Positions 45,094 to 52,847 are shown, counted from the stretch's first letter. The stretch is 64,000 nucleotides of DNA from Synechococcus sp. CBW1107 (GCF_015841355.1 NZ_CP064908.1:434001-498000); one strand, 5' to 3'. Notes: generated by a model from the sequence alone, not told the origin. Numbers and translations: made by a program.

Positions 45094-46101
45094 ATGGAGT
45101 CATTGCCAGCCGCGAGCATGGAACCACCCAGGGACCACGGTCTCGATCAGTCCGGCGCACCCCCGCAGCCGAACCCTGACGCCATCAGCAACGGGGTCCA
45201 CGCTGCCCAGCTGATCCAGAAGCAGACCAGGCGGCTGGGCCGTCTGCAGCCCGAGGTGCTGGCCGATACCGATCCCGAGCCCCTGCATCAGCTGCGGGTG
45301 AGCCTGCGGCGGTTGCGCACCGCCCTGGTGCAGTTCCAGCCGGCCCTCACCCTGCCCGATGGCATCAGCGAGCGTCGCATCGCCCGGGTGGCCCGGCGCA
45401 CCGGGCTCTGCCGTGATCTCGATGTGCTGCGCGAGCGCCTGGACACCAGATTGCTGCCTGCGCTGCCCGACTGTGAATCGAAGGCGCTGCGGCCCGCCAT
45501 GAAGCAGCTGAGCCGCGATCGGCGCCGGGCGTTCGAAGGACTGACGGAAGCCCTGCGCGGCCACCGCTACCTGAAACTGCTGGAACGCCTGCATCGCTGG
45601 CAGGATCACCCCCAATTCACCACACTGGGAGCCTTGCCCCTGGAGCCCTGGCTGGGAGAGTGGTGTTCCCAGGCCGCGGCGGGGCTGTTTCTCGAACCGG
45701 GCTGGTTCAGCGACGACCCCGGCGATCCGGCACTGCATGGGCTGCGCAAGCGGATCAAGGGGGTGCGCTACGGCCTCGAGAACCTGGAGCCGTATCTCGA
45801 TCCTGCTCTCAGCCGCTGGCTCACCGACCTCAGGAAGGCCCAGGACATCCTCGGGGATCTCCACGACCTGCAGGTGCTGGCGGAGGTGCTCGAGGACGTG
45901 CTCGGCTCCTCCCCCAGCCCATCCTTCCCCCAGCTCAACCACTGGATCGAGCGGCAGCGGAGCGAAGGCTGGCAACACTGGCTCGAGCTTGGAGGCCGGC
46001 TGAGCCAGGACAGCAGCCGCTGGTCGCTGCAGTCCCTGCTGGCGGCTGAGGGCATGAAAAAACCGGCTGGGGAAGCCGGTCAGGACAGGATCAACGGCTG
46101 A
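45094..46101 (+). CDS. CHAD domain protein
   Basis: A protein of up to 335 residues with the CHAD domain at about residues 40-300: conserved His/Arg helices such as PLHQLRVSLRRLRTAL, RDLDVLRERLD and HGLRKRIKGVRYGLENLEPYL. CHAD domains bind polyphosphate. It lies 31 bases after the broken phosphate-binding-protein gene. An ATG at 45118 is an alternative start. The last 15 codons coincide with an intrinsic terminator for the opposite-strand tRNA-Pro, so the C-terminus (KKPAGEAGQDRING) may be non-conserved read-through sequence. Confidence 0.88.
   Translation: MESLPAASMEPPRDHGLDQSGAPPQPNPDAISNGVHAAQLIQKQTRRLGRLQPEVLADTDPEPLHQLRVSLRRLRTALVQFQPALTLPDGISERRIARVARRTGLCRDLDVLRERLDTRLLPALPDCESKALRPAMKQLSRDRRRAFEGLTEALRGHRYLKLLERLHRWQDHPQFTTLGALPLEPWLGEWCSQAAAGLFLEPGWFSDDPGDPALHGLRKRIKGVRYGLENLEPYLDPALSRWLTDLRKAQDILGDLHDLQVLAEVLEDVLGSSPSPSFPQLNHWIERQRSEGWQHWLELGGRLSQDSSRWSLQSLLAAEGMKKPAGEAGQDRING
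46057..46080 (-). terminator. Intrinsic terminator of tRNA-Pro, inside the CHAD gene end
   Basis: On the minus strand a 7-base-pair stem (46080-46074 with 46068-46062, loop TCCCC) is followed by a run of six T (46062-46057). It lies 27 bases past the tRNA 3' end, which is ideal for tRNA-Pro. The same DNA is coding on the plus strand for the end of the CHAD protein. Confidence 0.8.
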
Positions 46102-46106
46102 AGAAT

Positions 46107-46179
46107 CGGAGCGGCGGGATTTGAACCCACGACCCCCACTACCCCAAAGTGGTGCGCTACCAAGCTGCGCTACGCCCCG
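46107..46179 (-). tRNA. tRNA-Pro (anticodon GGG)
   Basis: The 73-base minus-strand sequence folds as a cloverleaf. The acceptor stem is CGGGGCG / CGCTCCG (one G-T pair). The D-arm starts GCGCAGCTTGG. The anticodon stem CCACT / AGTGG encloses the loop TTGGGGT, so the anticodon is GGG. The T-arm is GTGGG-TTCAAAT-CCCGC. CCA is not encoded. It is followed by an intrinsic terminator at 46080-46057. Confidence 0.95.
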
Positions 46180-46194
46180 GCGAAATGGAAGCTA

Positions 46195-46560
46195 TCACAG
46201 CCCCCGCGGCAGCAACGACTCCCAGGCTCGCACCCGTTTCAGCCGCCTGAGAATCCGCCTGGTGAGCTGCTCCCGGCTCTGGCTGGCGTAGCCCCAGAGG
46301 CGCAGGCGGCGCGCCAGCTGCCGCAGCTGGGCCAGGTTCAGGGCCGCCAGGCGCAGTTCCGGCAGACGGCGCCAGGCACTGGCCGTGACCGGCAGGGGGT
46401 TGCCCTGGTGCACTCCGGGAATCGAGCGCATGGCGCCGCCGGCCATCCACTCCGGCACAAGCACGAACAGCACCGCCAGCAGGCCGTAGAGCTCGACCAG
46501 CCCCTTGGGCAGGGGGTGGAGTTGTCGCTTGCCCTCCGGGCCGTCGTCGGGGGATGCCAA
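46195..46560 (-). CDS. Hypothetical protein with a single membrane segment
   Basis: A 121-residue protein with one hydrophobic stretch (LVELYGLLAVLFVLVPEWMAGG, near residues 20-42) and a strongly basic helical C-terminal half (LRQLARRLRLWGY, LTRRILRRLKRVRAW). It is the last of three closely packed minus-strand genes, 5 bases after the previous one, and ends 15 bases before the tRNA-Pro gene. I recognise no family. Confidence 0.6.
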   Translation of the reverse strand: MASPDDGPEGKRQLHPLPKGLVELYGLLAVLFVLVPEWMAGGAMRSIPGVHQGNPLPVTASAWRRLPELRLAALNLAQLRQLARRLRLWGYASQSREQLTRRILRRLKRVRAWESLLPRGL

Positions 46561-46565
46561 GGGAT

Positions 46566-46751
46566 TCAGAGCAGGGTGCCTTTCGGCTGGGCCGCCGGGG
46601 CGGCCGGGCTGCTGCGGCCGGGGGGGTCCTTCCAGAGCAGCGGGGTCTCCCGGGCCGGCTGGAGCCGGACACTCCAGAACACCAGGGCCGCCACCGCTCC
46701 GAGGGTGAGGGCCATCAGCAGCAGCACGGTTCGATCGGGGAGGGGGTTCAT
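46566..46751 (-). CDS. Small single-helix membrane protein, unknown function
   Basis: A 61-residue protein: MNPLPDRT, then a membrane helix (VLLLMALTLGAVAALVFWSV), then an exposed Pro/Ala-rich tail. ATG 46751 lies 4 bases after the preceding gene and the stop is 5 bases before the next, so the three are one operon. The in-frame extension upstream to 46817 is not needed. Confidence 0.55.
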   Translation of the reverse strand: MNPLPDRTVLLLMALTLGAVAALVFWSVRLQPARETPLLWKDPPGRSSPAAPAAQPKGTLL

Positions 46752-46755
46752 GCCA

Positions 46756-47118
46756 TCAGACCTGATCCGTGCGCAGGCAGAGCATCCGCTGCGGCAGCCG
46801 CTCCAGGGTGAGTTCATCCCCGCGCAGGATCAGGCGCAGACGATCGGTGCCGTAGCGCAGGCCCGGCAGCGGAGAGTCTTCCCGGAAGAGGGTGGTGCGG
46901 GTGCGGCCGGCCAGCAGCGAGGCCTGGGCCTCGTTGCGCTCCACCACCACCTGGTTGATGCCGTTGCAGAGAAAGGTTTCACGCACCTCGTAGTTCTCCC
47001 ACCAGGGCGAGGACATCGCCAGAGCGGTGCCACAGAGGGGAAGACCCAGCAGGGGAGCCCAGGCCAGAAGCCGAAGCCAGCGCGGCCCGCAGTGGTGCTT
47101 GGTCGATGACATCCCCAT
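46756..47118 (-). CDS. Small exported protein, unknown function
   Basis: A 120-residue protein with a signal peptide (WLRLLAWAPLLGLPLCGTALA, then MSSPWWENYEVRETFLCNG). The mature part is beta-rich with two Cys (FLCNG and MLCLR) that could form a disulfide. It is first of the three-gene operon ending at 46195. A GTG- or ATG-type start upstream at 47151 is possible but less likely. No family is recognised, though the pattern looks like a conserved picocyanobacterial protein. Confidence 0.6.
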   Translation of the reverse strand: MGMSSTKHHCGPRWLRLLAWAPLLGLPLCGTALAMSSPWWENYEVRETFLCNGINQVVVERNEAQASLLAGRTRTTLFREDSPLPGLRYGTDRLRLILRGDELTLERLPQRMLCLRTDQV

Positions 47119-47190
47119 GCCCTGCCTGGTGTGAGTTTGCCCCAGCCTCATGGGGAACGCCAGGACCCGTGAGCCCTGGTGAGCCCCCGC

Positions 47191-47991
47191 TCACGGGGAG
47201 GGGGCCGGCAGTACCTGGCGGAATCCGCCTGCGCTGAACACCTGCAGGGGAGTGCCGAACAGATCGCTGAGGGGTCCATCGGCCAGCAGCTCAGGCACCG
47301 GACCATCGGCCACCAGGGCCCCCTGGCGCAGCAGCAGACAACGGCTGATCTCGGGGATGATCGCCTCGATCTGGTGCGTGACCAGCAGCAGGGTGGTGCC
47401 GGCCTGCGCCAGGCCGCGCAGGACCTGCAGCAGCTGGTGCTTGGCGCGCAGGTCAAGGCCGGTGGTGGGTTCATCCAGCACCAGCACCTGGGGATCGTGC
47501 ACCAGAGCGCGGGCCAGCAACAGGCGCATGCGCTGGCCATCGGAGAGCTGGCGGTAGGGGCGATCGGCCAGATCCTCCAGCCTCAACCGGACCATCAGGT
47601 CCCTCACCCGCTGGCGCTGTTCCGGGGCGGGATGCTGGCTGGGGCCGATCCCCACCGAACCGAAGAAGCCCGAGAGCACCACATCACGGGCGGGAACCGC
47701 GCCGACATAGCCAGCCTGGAGGTCGCGGGACACCAGCCCGATCCGGGCCCGCAGATCCCAGAGGTTGACCGTTTCTTGGCCGAACAGGCGCAGGTGTGAC
47801 CCCGGCTTGACCACGGGGTAGATCTCACGGCTGAGCAGCTTGATCAGGGCACTCTTGCCGGCCCCGTTCGGCCCCAGGATGACGCTGTTCTCCCCCCGGT
47901 GCAGGCGCAGGCTGAGGTTGTCGAACACCCGGCGGGTCCCCAGGTAGGCCTCCACGGCCTGCAGCTCGAGGTAAGGATCAGCCGCGGTCAT
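47191..47991 (-). CDS. Stand-alone ABC transporter ATP-binding protein
   Basis: A 266-residue ATPase with Walker A GPNGAGKSALIKLL, a signature reading LSDGQRMRLLLARAL (Asp in place of the usual second Gly), Walker B VLVLDEPTTGLDLRA and the H-loop THQIEAI. It resembles ModF/YlmA-type soluble ABC proteins. No permease or binding protein gene is nearby, so it may serve a remote membrane partner or act as a non-transport ATPase. It overlaps the NUDIX gene by 4 bases. Confidence 0.85.
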   Translation of the reverse strand: MTAADPYLELQAVEAYLGTRRVFDNLSLRLHRGENSVILGPNGAGKSALIKLLSREIYPVVKPGSHLRLFGQETVNLWDLRARIGLVSRDLQAGYVGAVPARDVVLSGFFGSVGIGPSQHPAPEQRQRVRDLMVRLRLEDLADRPYRQLSDGQRMRLLLARALVHDPQVLVLDEPTTGLDLRAKHQLLQVLRGLAQAGTTLLLVTHQIEAIIPEISRCLLLRQGALVADGPVPELLADGPLSDLFGTPLQVFSAGGFRQVLPAPSP

Positions 47992-48404
47992 GGGGTCCGG
48001 CGCAGGGCCTCCAGCGCCAGCTGAAGGGAGGGGGCGAGGGGCCGGGCCTGCTGCAGCTTCGGGCTCCAGACCTGGCCTGTGGCCAGCTCCTCAGGGTCAG
48101 CCAGGACCATGTCCTGACCCTCCAGCAACTGAAGCTTCTCCAGAGGCAGCGGCAGGCTGGAGCGGAAGAAATGGGCGATCCGTTGCGAGGTGCTGTGGCG
48201 GAACCAGAAGGGAAGGTCGCCGGAACACCAGTTGATTTCCTCCTGCAGCTCACGCCTGAGGGCCTGATCCGGGCTCTCCCCCGGGTCGAGGTGGCCGCCG
48301 AAGAGGCCCCAGGTCCCCGGGGAGACGATGCCGGGGATGTCATCACGCAGCTGCACCAACCAGCGGCCGTCGCGCTCCAGCATCGCCAGGGCCACCTCCA
48401 GCAT
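47988..48404 (-). CDS. NUDIX hydrolase
   Basis: A 138-residue protein with a clean NUDIX box (starting GGHLDPGES, then the RRELQEEI end), whose Glu residues bind the catalytic metal. NUDIX enzymes hydrolyse nucleoside diphosphates linked to another group; the substrate is not evident. The gene start MLEVALAMLERDGRWLVQLR is a normal NUDIX N-terminus. Its stop overlaps the start of the ABC ATPase gene by 4 bases, implying coupled translation. Confidence 0.88.
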   Translation of the reverse strand: MLEVALAMLERDGRWLVQLRDDIPGIVSPGTWGLFGGHLDPGESPDQALRRELQEEINWCSGDLPFWFRHSTSQRIAHFFRSSLPLPLEKLQLLEGQDMVLADPEELATGQVWSPKLQQARPLAPSLQLALEALRRTP

Positions 48405-48429
48405 CAGCAGAGCTCAGCCGGGGCCGCCA

Positions 48430-49431
48430 TCAGGCGGGCCCATCAAGAACGAAGCGATACCGCACATCGCCCAGGCGCAGCCGCTCGATGGCCGTATTGA
48501 TCTCGGCCATCGGCAGATGCTCCACCAGTGGTGCGATGCCGTGGCGGGCGCAGAACTCGACCATGCGGCGCAGGGAGGCGGGTGAGGACGTGGGACTGCC
48601 GGTGACGCTGCGACGGCCGGCGATCAGAGGGAACGCCGGGATCTGCAGAGGGTTGAGGGGCACCCCCAGCTGATGCAGCCGGCCCAGGGGAGCCAGGCTG
48701 GCGATCAGGGCAGACCAGTCGAGATCGTGGTTGCTGGTGTTGATGACCAGGTCGAAGCCACCTGGATGGGCAGCCAGCTCGGAGAGAGCCAGCACCCGAT
48801 GGGCCCCGAGGCGGCGGGCCTCGTCCGCCTTGGCCAGGGAGGTGGTGACCGCAGTGACCTCACAGCCCCAGGCGCGGGCGAACTGAAGGGCCATGTGCCC
48901 CAGCCCGCCGATGCCGATCACCGCCACCCGCGCGGTGGGCGAGACCGCCTCATCGAAGAGCGGAGCGAAGACCGTGATGCCACCGCAGAAGAGGGGTCCG
49001 GCATCGGCGGCTGAAACACCGTCGGGGATGGCCACGATCCAGTCCTGATGGGCCATGACATGGCTGGCGAAGCCACCATGGCGACCCACCACCGAAGCCT
49101 CGAGCGAGGGACAGAGGTTGGCGTTTCCGCCGAGGCACCAGTCGCAGTGGCGGCAGCTGCCGGAGATCCAGCCCAGACCCTGGATCGATCCCAGCAGGCC
49201 GCTGTCCACGCCGGCCCCCACAGCCGCCACCCGCCCGACCACCTCGTGGCCGGGGACGAGCGGAAACGTGCTGATCCCCCAGGAGTTGTCGAGCATCGAG
49301 AGATCGCTGTGGCACAGCCCGCAGTGCAGCACTTCGAGCAGGACCTCATCCGGGCCGGGCTCCAGCAGGGTGGCCTGGGAGCGCTCGAGCCGGGCGCCTC
49401 TGGCCAGCGCTTGCCACACGGTGATCTGCAC
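48430..49431 (-). CDS. Zinc-dependent alcohol dehydrogenase (CAD/YjgB type)
   Basis: A 333-residue medium-chain dehydrogenase: catalytic zinc ligands in HCGLCHSDLS and GHEVVGRV, structural zinc Cys cluster CRHCDWCLGGNANLC and Rossmann motif IGIGGLGHMALQFA. This subgroup usually reduces aldehydes with NADPH. The start codon is GTG at 49431. It stands 26 bases upstream of the NUDIX gene on the same strand and may be part of that unit. Confidence 0.88.
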   Translation of the reverse strand: MQITVWQALARGARLERSQATLLEPGPDEVLLEVLHCGLCHSDLSMLDNSWGISTFPLVPGHEVVGRVAAVGAGVDSGLLGSIQGLGWISGSCRHCDWCLGGNANLCPSLEASVVGRHGGFASHVMAHQDWIVAIPDGVSAADAGPLFCGGITVFAPLFDEAVSPTARVAVIGIGGLGHMALQFARAWGCEVTAVTTSLAKADEARRLGAHRVLALSELAAHPGGFDLVINTSNHDLDWSALIASLAPLGRLHQLGVPLNPLQIPAFPLIAGRRSVTGSPTSSPASLRRMVEFCARHGIAPLVEHLPMAEINTAIERLRLGDVRYRFVLDGPA

Positions 49432-49468
49432 AGGATCTCAGCGGCTTAAGGTCAACGTAACCCAGGCC

Positions 49469-50017
49469 TCAGGGACGGCGCTCGAGCAGAAACAGGTAGG
49501 GGCGGGGGTCACCCTTGGCCTGCATCAGGCCGAGCACGGTGTCCTCGTCGACGCGGCGGAAGGCGTCATGCACCGGCAGATGGTCGTAGAGCATGGTGGC
49601 GCTGACCACGCCGCGCACCTCCATGCTCCGCAGGCGGGCCTGGGACTGCCGGGTGCGCAGCAGCAGCAGTGACCGGCGCAGCAGCGGGCCAGGCAGGGGG
49701 AACGCCTGGGGGGAGAGGCAGCGGGCCAGATTCAGCGCCCCCGGCAGCGGCCGGATCGGGAACGGATCGCCCGAGCCGATGCGCATCAGCAGCGGATGCA
49801 CGGTCTCGGCATCGAGAAACTCCTTGCCGTACCAGCCACACAGCTCCAGCCAGCCCTCCAGCGGATGACCGGTGCGGATCTCGCTGCCCTGCCAGCGGCC
49901 CCAGAGCATGGCCGGATCCACCGGCGACAACGCATCGAAGACAGCCAGGGCCTCCTCGAGGCCGGAACGGCGTTCCCGCAGCAGGCGCTGAAGCGTGATG
50001 GCGCTGGAGATGGACAA
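49469..50017 (-). CDS. GXWXG / DUF4334 domain protein
   Basis: A protein of about 182 residues: an N-terminal GXWXG domain (LWGRWQGSEIRTGHPLEGWL, then CGWYGKEFLD) followed by a DUF4334-type C-terminus (MLYDHLPVHDAFRRVDEDTVLG, ending YLFLLERRP). The function is unknown. The start is uncertain: a TTG at 50017 fits the domain and leaves about 95 bases to the divergent gene. An ATG at 50098 would add 27 non-conserved residues and would overlap the divergent gene's start. Confidence 0.75.
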   Translation of the reverse strand: MSISSAITLQRLLRERRSGLEEALAVFDALSPVDPAMLWGRWQGSEIRTGHPLEGWLELCGWYGKEFLDAETVHPLLMRIGSGDPFPIRPLPGALNLARCLSPQAFPLPGPLLRRSLLLLRTRQSQARLRSMEVRGVVSATMLYDHLPVHDAFRRVDEDTVLGLMQAKGDPRPYLFLLERRP

Positions 50018-50111
50018 GACCTGCGGGGTAGGGATTGATGACGGCAGAGGCGAAACAGCCGTCGTGGTGCCCCAGGCCCGATCAGCCTGGAGATCCATGC
50101 ATGGACCGGCG

Positions 50112-50558
50112 ATGGTGGCAGCCCTGGTGATCCTGGTGGCGATCGTGGCGGTTGGAGTCCTGCTCAATCCCAACCGGGAGGATTTCCGCTGGTTTCTGCA
50201 GCTGCGCCGCCCCCGCTGGCTGACTTTCGAGCGCTGGATCCCGGCGATCTGGCTGGCGATCTACATCTGCTTTTACGTGTCGGCCCTGCTGGCGTGGCAG
50301 GCCAGCACGAGCCTGGTGCTGATGGGCGGTTACCTGGGGCTGGTGCTGCTGGTGCAGAGCTACACCTGGTTGATCTGCCGCAGCCGGACCCTGCGCAACG
50401 GCACCCTGATCGGCCTGGCCGGCTGGGCCTGGGGCGTGGCTCTGGCGGTGGTGGTGGTGCCGTTGTCGCGTCCGGCGGCCCTGCTGCTGATCCCCTTCCT
50501 CCTCTGGAGCCCGGTGGGCAGCTTCGTGACCTGGCGGATGGAGGGCCTCAACCGCTGA
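50112..50558 (+). CDS. TspO/MBR-like membrane protein
   Basis: A 148-residue protein with about five hydrophobic segments and the Trp-rich features of TspO (FRWFLQLRRPRWLTFERW, then IWLAIYICFYVSALLAWQAS). TspO proteins bind porphyrins or related ligands and act in stress or tetrapyrrole control. The match is divergent, so TspO-like is as far as I go. ATG 50112 is preferred; an ATG at 50097 adds five residues. Its end overlaps the convergent small gene by 11 bases. Confidence 0.7.
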   Translation: MVAALVILVAIVAVGVLLNPNREDFRWFLQLRRPRWLTFERWIPAIWLAIYICFYVSALLAWQASTSLVLMGGYLGLVLLVQSYTWLICRSRTLRNGTLIGLAGWAWGVALAVVVVPLSRPAALLLIPFLLWSPVGSFVTWRMEGLNR

Positions 50559-50757
50559 GGGACTCAGCTGGGTGCTCGATCTTCTCCTCCACGGCCTCCC
50601 AGACCACCCGATAGGCCAGGCTCTGAGACTCACTCCAGGCCTGGACAGCCGGTTGATGCCAGGCCACCTGACGGGACAGATCGCCGAAATCCTCAGGCAA
50701 CCGCTCCAGATCGAGCAGGCTCAGAGCTTCGGGCAGTTCCAGTGAATGAACAGGCAT
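50548..50757 (-). CDS. Small hypothetical protein
   Basis: A 69-residue acidic soluble protein (MPVHSLELPEALSLLDLERL, then QSLAYRVVWEAVEEKIEHP). ATG 50757 is chosen; an upstream extension to 50823 is non-conserved. It overlaps the end of the convergent TspO-like gene. No domain is recognised. Confidence 0.5.
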   Translation of the reverse strand: MPVHSLELPEALSLLDLERLPEDFGDLSRQVAWHQPAVQAWSESQSLAYRVVWEAVEEKIEHPAESLSG

Positions 50758-50848
50758 GGGGAACACCTCCTCCTCCTCGTGAAGCCAGCGGCTGGGCAGC
50801 CCGTGGCGGGCTCCCGACTCCAAGCTGCCACAGCAGGTCAGATCTCGC

Positions 50849-51070
50849 TCAGGTCCGCTTGATCAGCCGCAACACCAGCACCGCCAGCCCGGCGCCGATC
50901 GCCGCCCTGATGACGCTGTCCAGGAGCGGAGCGCCAAGCGAGGGGCCCAGGCCCGCCAGCACCAGGCCAGCGATGAGGGCACCGAGGATCCCGGCCACCA
51001 GATGCATGACCAGCCCACCCGCCAGCCATCCGGCGACCACACCCACGAGCAGGACCAGCAGAACGTTCAT
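50849..51070 (-). CDS. Small GlsB/YeaQ/YmgE-family membrane protein
   Basis: A 73-residue, Gly-rich, very hydrophobic protein (LLVGVVAGWLAGGLVMHL, then GILGALIAGLVLAGLG and a last helix ending RLIKRT). This layout fits the transglycosylase-associated family, often stress-induced with no known biochemistry. ATG 51070 is chosen. It is divergent from the methyltransferase gene, 300 bases away. Confidence 0.7.
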   Translation of the reverse strand: MNVLLVLLVGVVAGWLAGGLVMHLVAGILGALIAGLVLAGLGPSLGAPLLDSVIRAAIGAGLAVLVLRLIKRT

Positions 51071-51218
51071 GGGCTGACGAAAGCAGTGAATGAAACACAC
51101 TCCCCCATCAACGCGCCCGGCTCGGAAACGGCAACCGGAAGCTGCTTGGGGACTTCAGCGGTCAGATCACATGATGATCCCTGATCGGCCGGCCATCGTG
51201 GGTTGATTCGACATCAGG

Positions 51219-51249
51219 CCGAAGCGATGCAATACACCGAAGCGATGCA
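51219..51249 (+). repeat. Two direct copies of CCGAAGCGATGCA before the methyltransferase gene
   Basis: An identical 13-mer occurs at 51219-51231 and 51237-51249, an 18-base period with a 5-base gap, about 125-150 bases before the methyltransferase start in a 300-base region with no gene. This could be a tandem regulator site or a short duplication. Confidence 0.5.
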
Positions 51250-51371
51250 GCACAAGGTGAAGACCCATGGCGGTTGTTCCGGGGCACAGGGTCTTGACGC
51301 CCGACCCGGCCGATCGTGACCTCCGTGGAACCTGGAGGCTTCGCAGCCACCAAGACATTCTGGAGACCGCC

Positions 51372-52457
51372 ATGCCAACCACCACAGGGATGAAGGGAGG
51401 GGGCTACTACGACGCCAACTCCCAGGCCCAACGCGCAGCGATGGAGCCCTTTCTGCCCTGGCTGGAGGCTTCGATCGAGCATGTACCAGTTCCATCCCAG
51501 GAGCAGGGTTGTTACCGCTTCCTTGACATCGGCAGCTCCGAAGGAGCCAACGCCGTGTATGCCATCAAACGCTTGATCAGGGCTCTGCGGAGGGTGTCTT
51601 CCCTGCCCATTCAGGTGGGATTCGATGATCTCCCCAGCAATGATTTCAACAGGCTGTTTCTTAATCTCTTCCCCCAGGGTCAGCTTGATCTCGCGGCTGA
51701 AGAGATCTATGCCTGTGCCGTGGCCGGTACGGCCTTTGGCCGTCTGGTGCCGGCCGGCTCGCTTCAGCTCGCCACCACGTTCAATGCCATCGGATTTCTG
51801 AACGAGAAGCCAAAGGCCGAACTTCCCAGGTTCATCCTGCCGATGGCACCAGGACCCCATGCTCCTCGGCCTGGTGTGCACGTGACGGATCAGGACCTGA
51901 TTCCCTTCCGCACCCAGGCCGCCTCAGACCTCAAGGCCTTCTACGCCGCACGTGCGGCCGAATTGGTGAGCGGTGGGCAGTTGCTTGTGCAGGTCTTTGG
52001 TCGCCGTGGGGAACTTTCCACCAGCCATGGGATCTATGACGTGCTCAGTGATGCCCTGCTCGATGCCGTTGAGCAGGGACGACTCCCGCAGGTGGTCTAC
52101 GAGCAGCTCCTCTTTCCGATCTACTTTCGCAGCCTTGAGGAGCTGTTGGCGCCTGTGCAGCCTGGGGCTGAGCATGGGGCCTGCTTCGAGGTGCTTCAAG
52201 CTGAGGTCCGGGAGGTTGAGGTTCCGTTCAACCAGCAACGGCAACTCGACGGCGACGTGAACGCGTGGGCCAGGCAATACACCGGCTTCATGCGGGCCTT
52301 CACTGAGGCCATCCTGGCCGCTGCTCTTCCCGAGACTCTGCCCCAGGCGGACATCCTCGAGTGGATCTACGAACGGATCCAGCAGCGCCTGATCGCAACT
52401 CCCGAGCGCTATCCCTTTCACTACATCTCCATCGGTGCCCTGTTGAAGCGACTCTGA
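51372..52457 (+). CDS. SAM-dependent carboxyl methyltransferase, SABATH family
   Basis: A 361-residue protein with the SABATH (Methyltransf_7) layout: an N-terminal GGGYYDANSQAQ resembling the plant start motif, the SAM-binding FLDIGSSEGANAV, the hallmark DDLPSNDFNRLF (plant enzymes have NDLPGNDFN), then AGTAFGRLVPAGSLQLATT and RAAELVSGGQLLVQVFGR. SABATH enzymes methylate carboxyl groups of small acids such as salicylate, benzoate or indole-acetate. The family is best known from plants; bacterial members are little studied. The substrate here is unknown. It stands alone, after a 300-base region with a direct repeat. Confidence 0.9.
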   Translation: MPTTTGMKGGGYYDANSQAQRAAMEPFLPWLEASIEHVPVPSQEQGCYRFLDIGSSEGANAVYAIKRLIRALRRVSSLPIQVGFDDLPSNDFNRLFLNLFPQGQLDLAAEEIYACAVAGTAFGRLVPAGSLQLATTFNAIGFLNEKPKAELPRFILPMAPGPHAPRPGVHVTDQDLIPFRTQAASDLKAFYAARAAELVSGGQLLVQVFGRRGELSTSHGIYDVLSDALLDAVEQGRLPQVVYEQLLFPIYFRSLEELLAPVQPGAEHGACFEVLQAEVREVEVPFNQQRQLDGDVNAWARQYTGFMRAFTEAILAAALPETLPQADILEWIYERIQQRLIATPERYPFHYISIGALLKRL

Positions 52458-52472
52458 GCGCGCGCTGGATCT

Positions 52473-52847
52473 TCAAGGACCATTTGACTGCATCACTTCG
52501 AGATTACGCTCACAGGTGGCTTTGTCGACGTAGATGAGAACTTCACTGTGCTCGGATCTCCTGCAGGGAAATGCCGGATCCTTGAGACCGAAGGTGCCGT
52601 TGGTCTGATGGGTACAGGTGCGAAACTGACGGATGTCGTCCGGCTGAAGTCGGGTGCAGGCGGCTGAGCTGGGCTGAAGCCAGTCGAACCCATAGGATCC
52701 GGCTGTGGGCCCCTTCACCCGAGACAGGCAGGGAGCAGCCATCACGGCCGTATCAACCATGGCCATGGCAAGGATGGCAGCACCAAGGGAGGCAACACCA
52801 AACGATTCAGCACCACCTCTGAATCGGACGTCTCGAGCCCTCATCAC
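52473..52847 (-). CDS. Small exported Cys-rich protein, unknown function
   Basis: A 124-residue protein with a signal-peptide-like N-terminus (FGVASLGAAILAMAMVDTAV, cleavage near AVMAAP) and five Cys in the mature part (one each in PCLSR, AACTR, RTCTH, FPCRR and TTCER-like contexts). It may be disulfide-rich and periplasmic. It converges on the methyltransferase gene 15 bases away. No family is recognised. The DNA here is visibly less GC-rich than the genome norm. Confidence 0.55.
   Translation of the reverse strand: MMRARDVRFRGGAESFGVASLGAAILAMAMVDTAVMAAPCLSRVKGPTAGSYGFDWLQPSSAACTRLQPDDIRQFRTCTHQTNGTFGLKDPAFPCRRSEHSEVLIYVDKATCERNLEVMQSNGP

Noticed and set aside
47167-47197. Inverted repeat near the end of the stand-alone ABC ATPase gene as a terminator
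   Set aside because: The stem is present, but no T-run follows on either strand and it overlaps the coding end.
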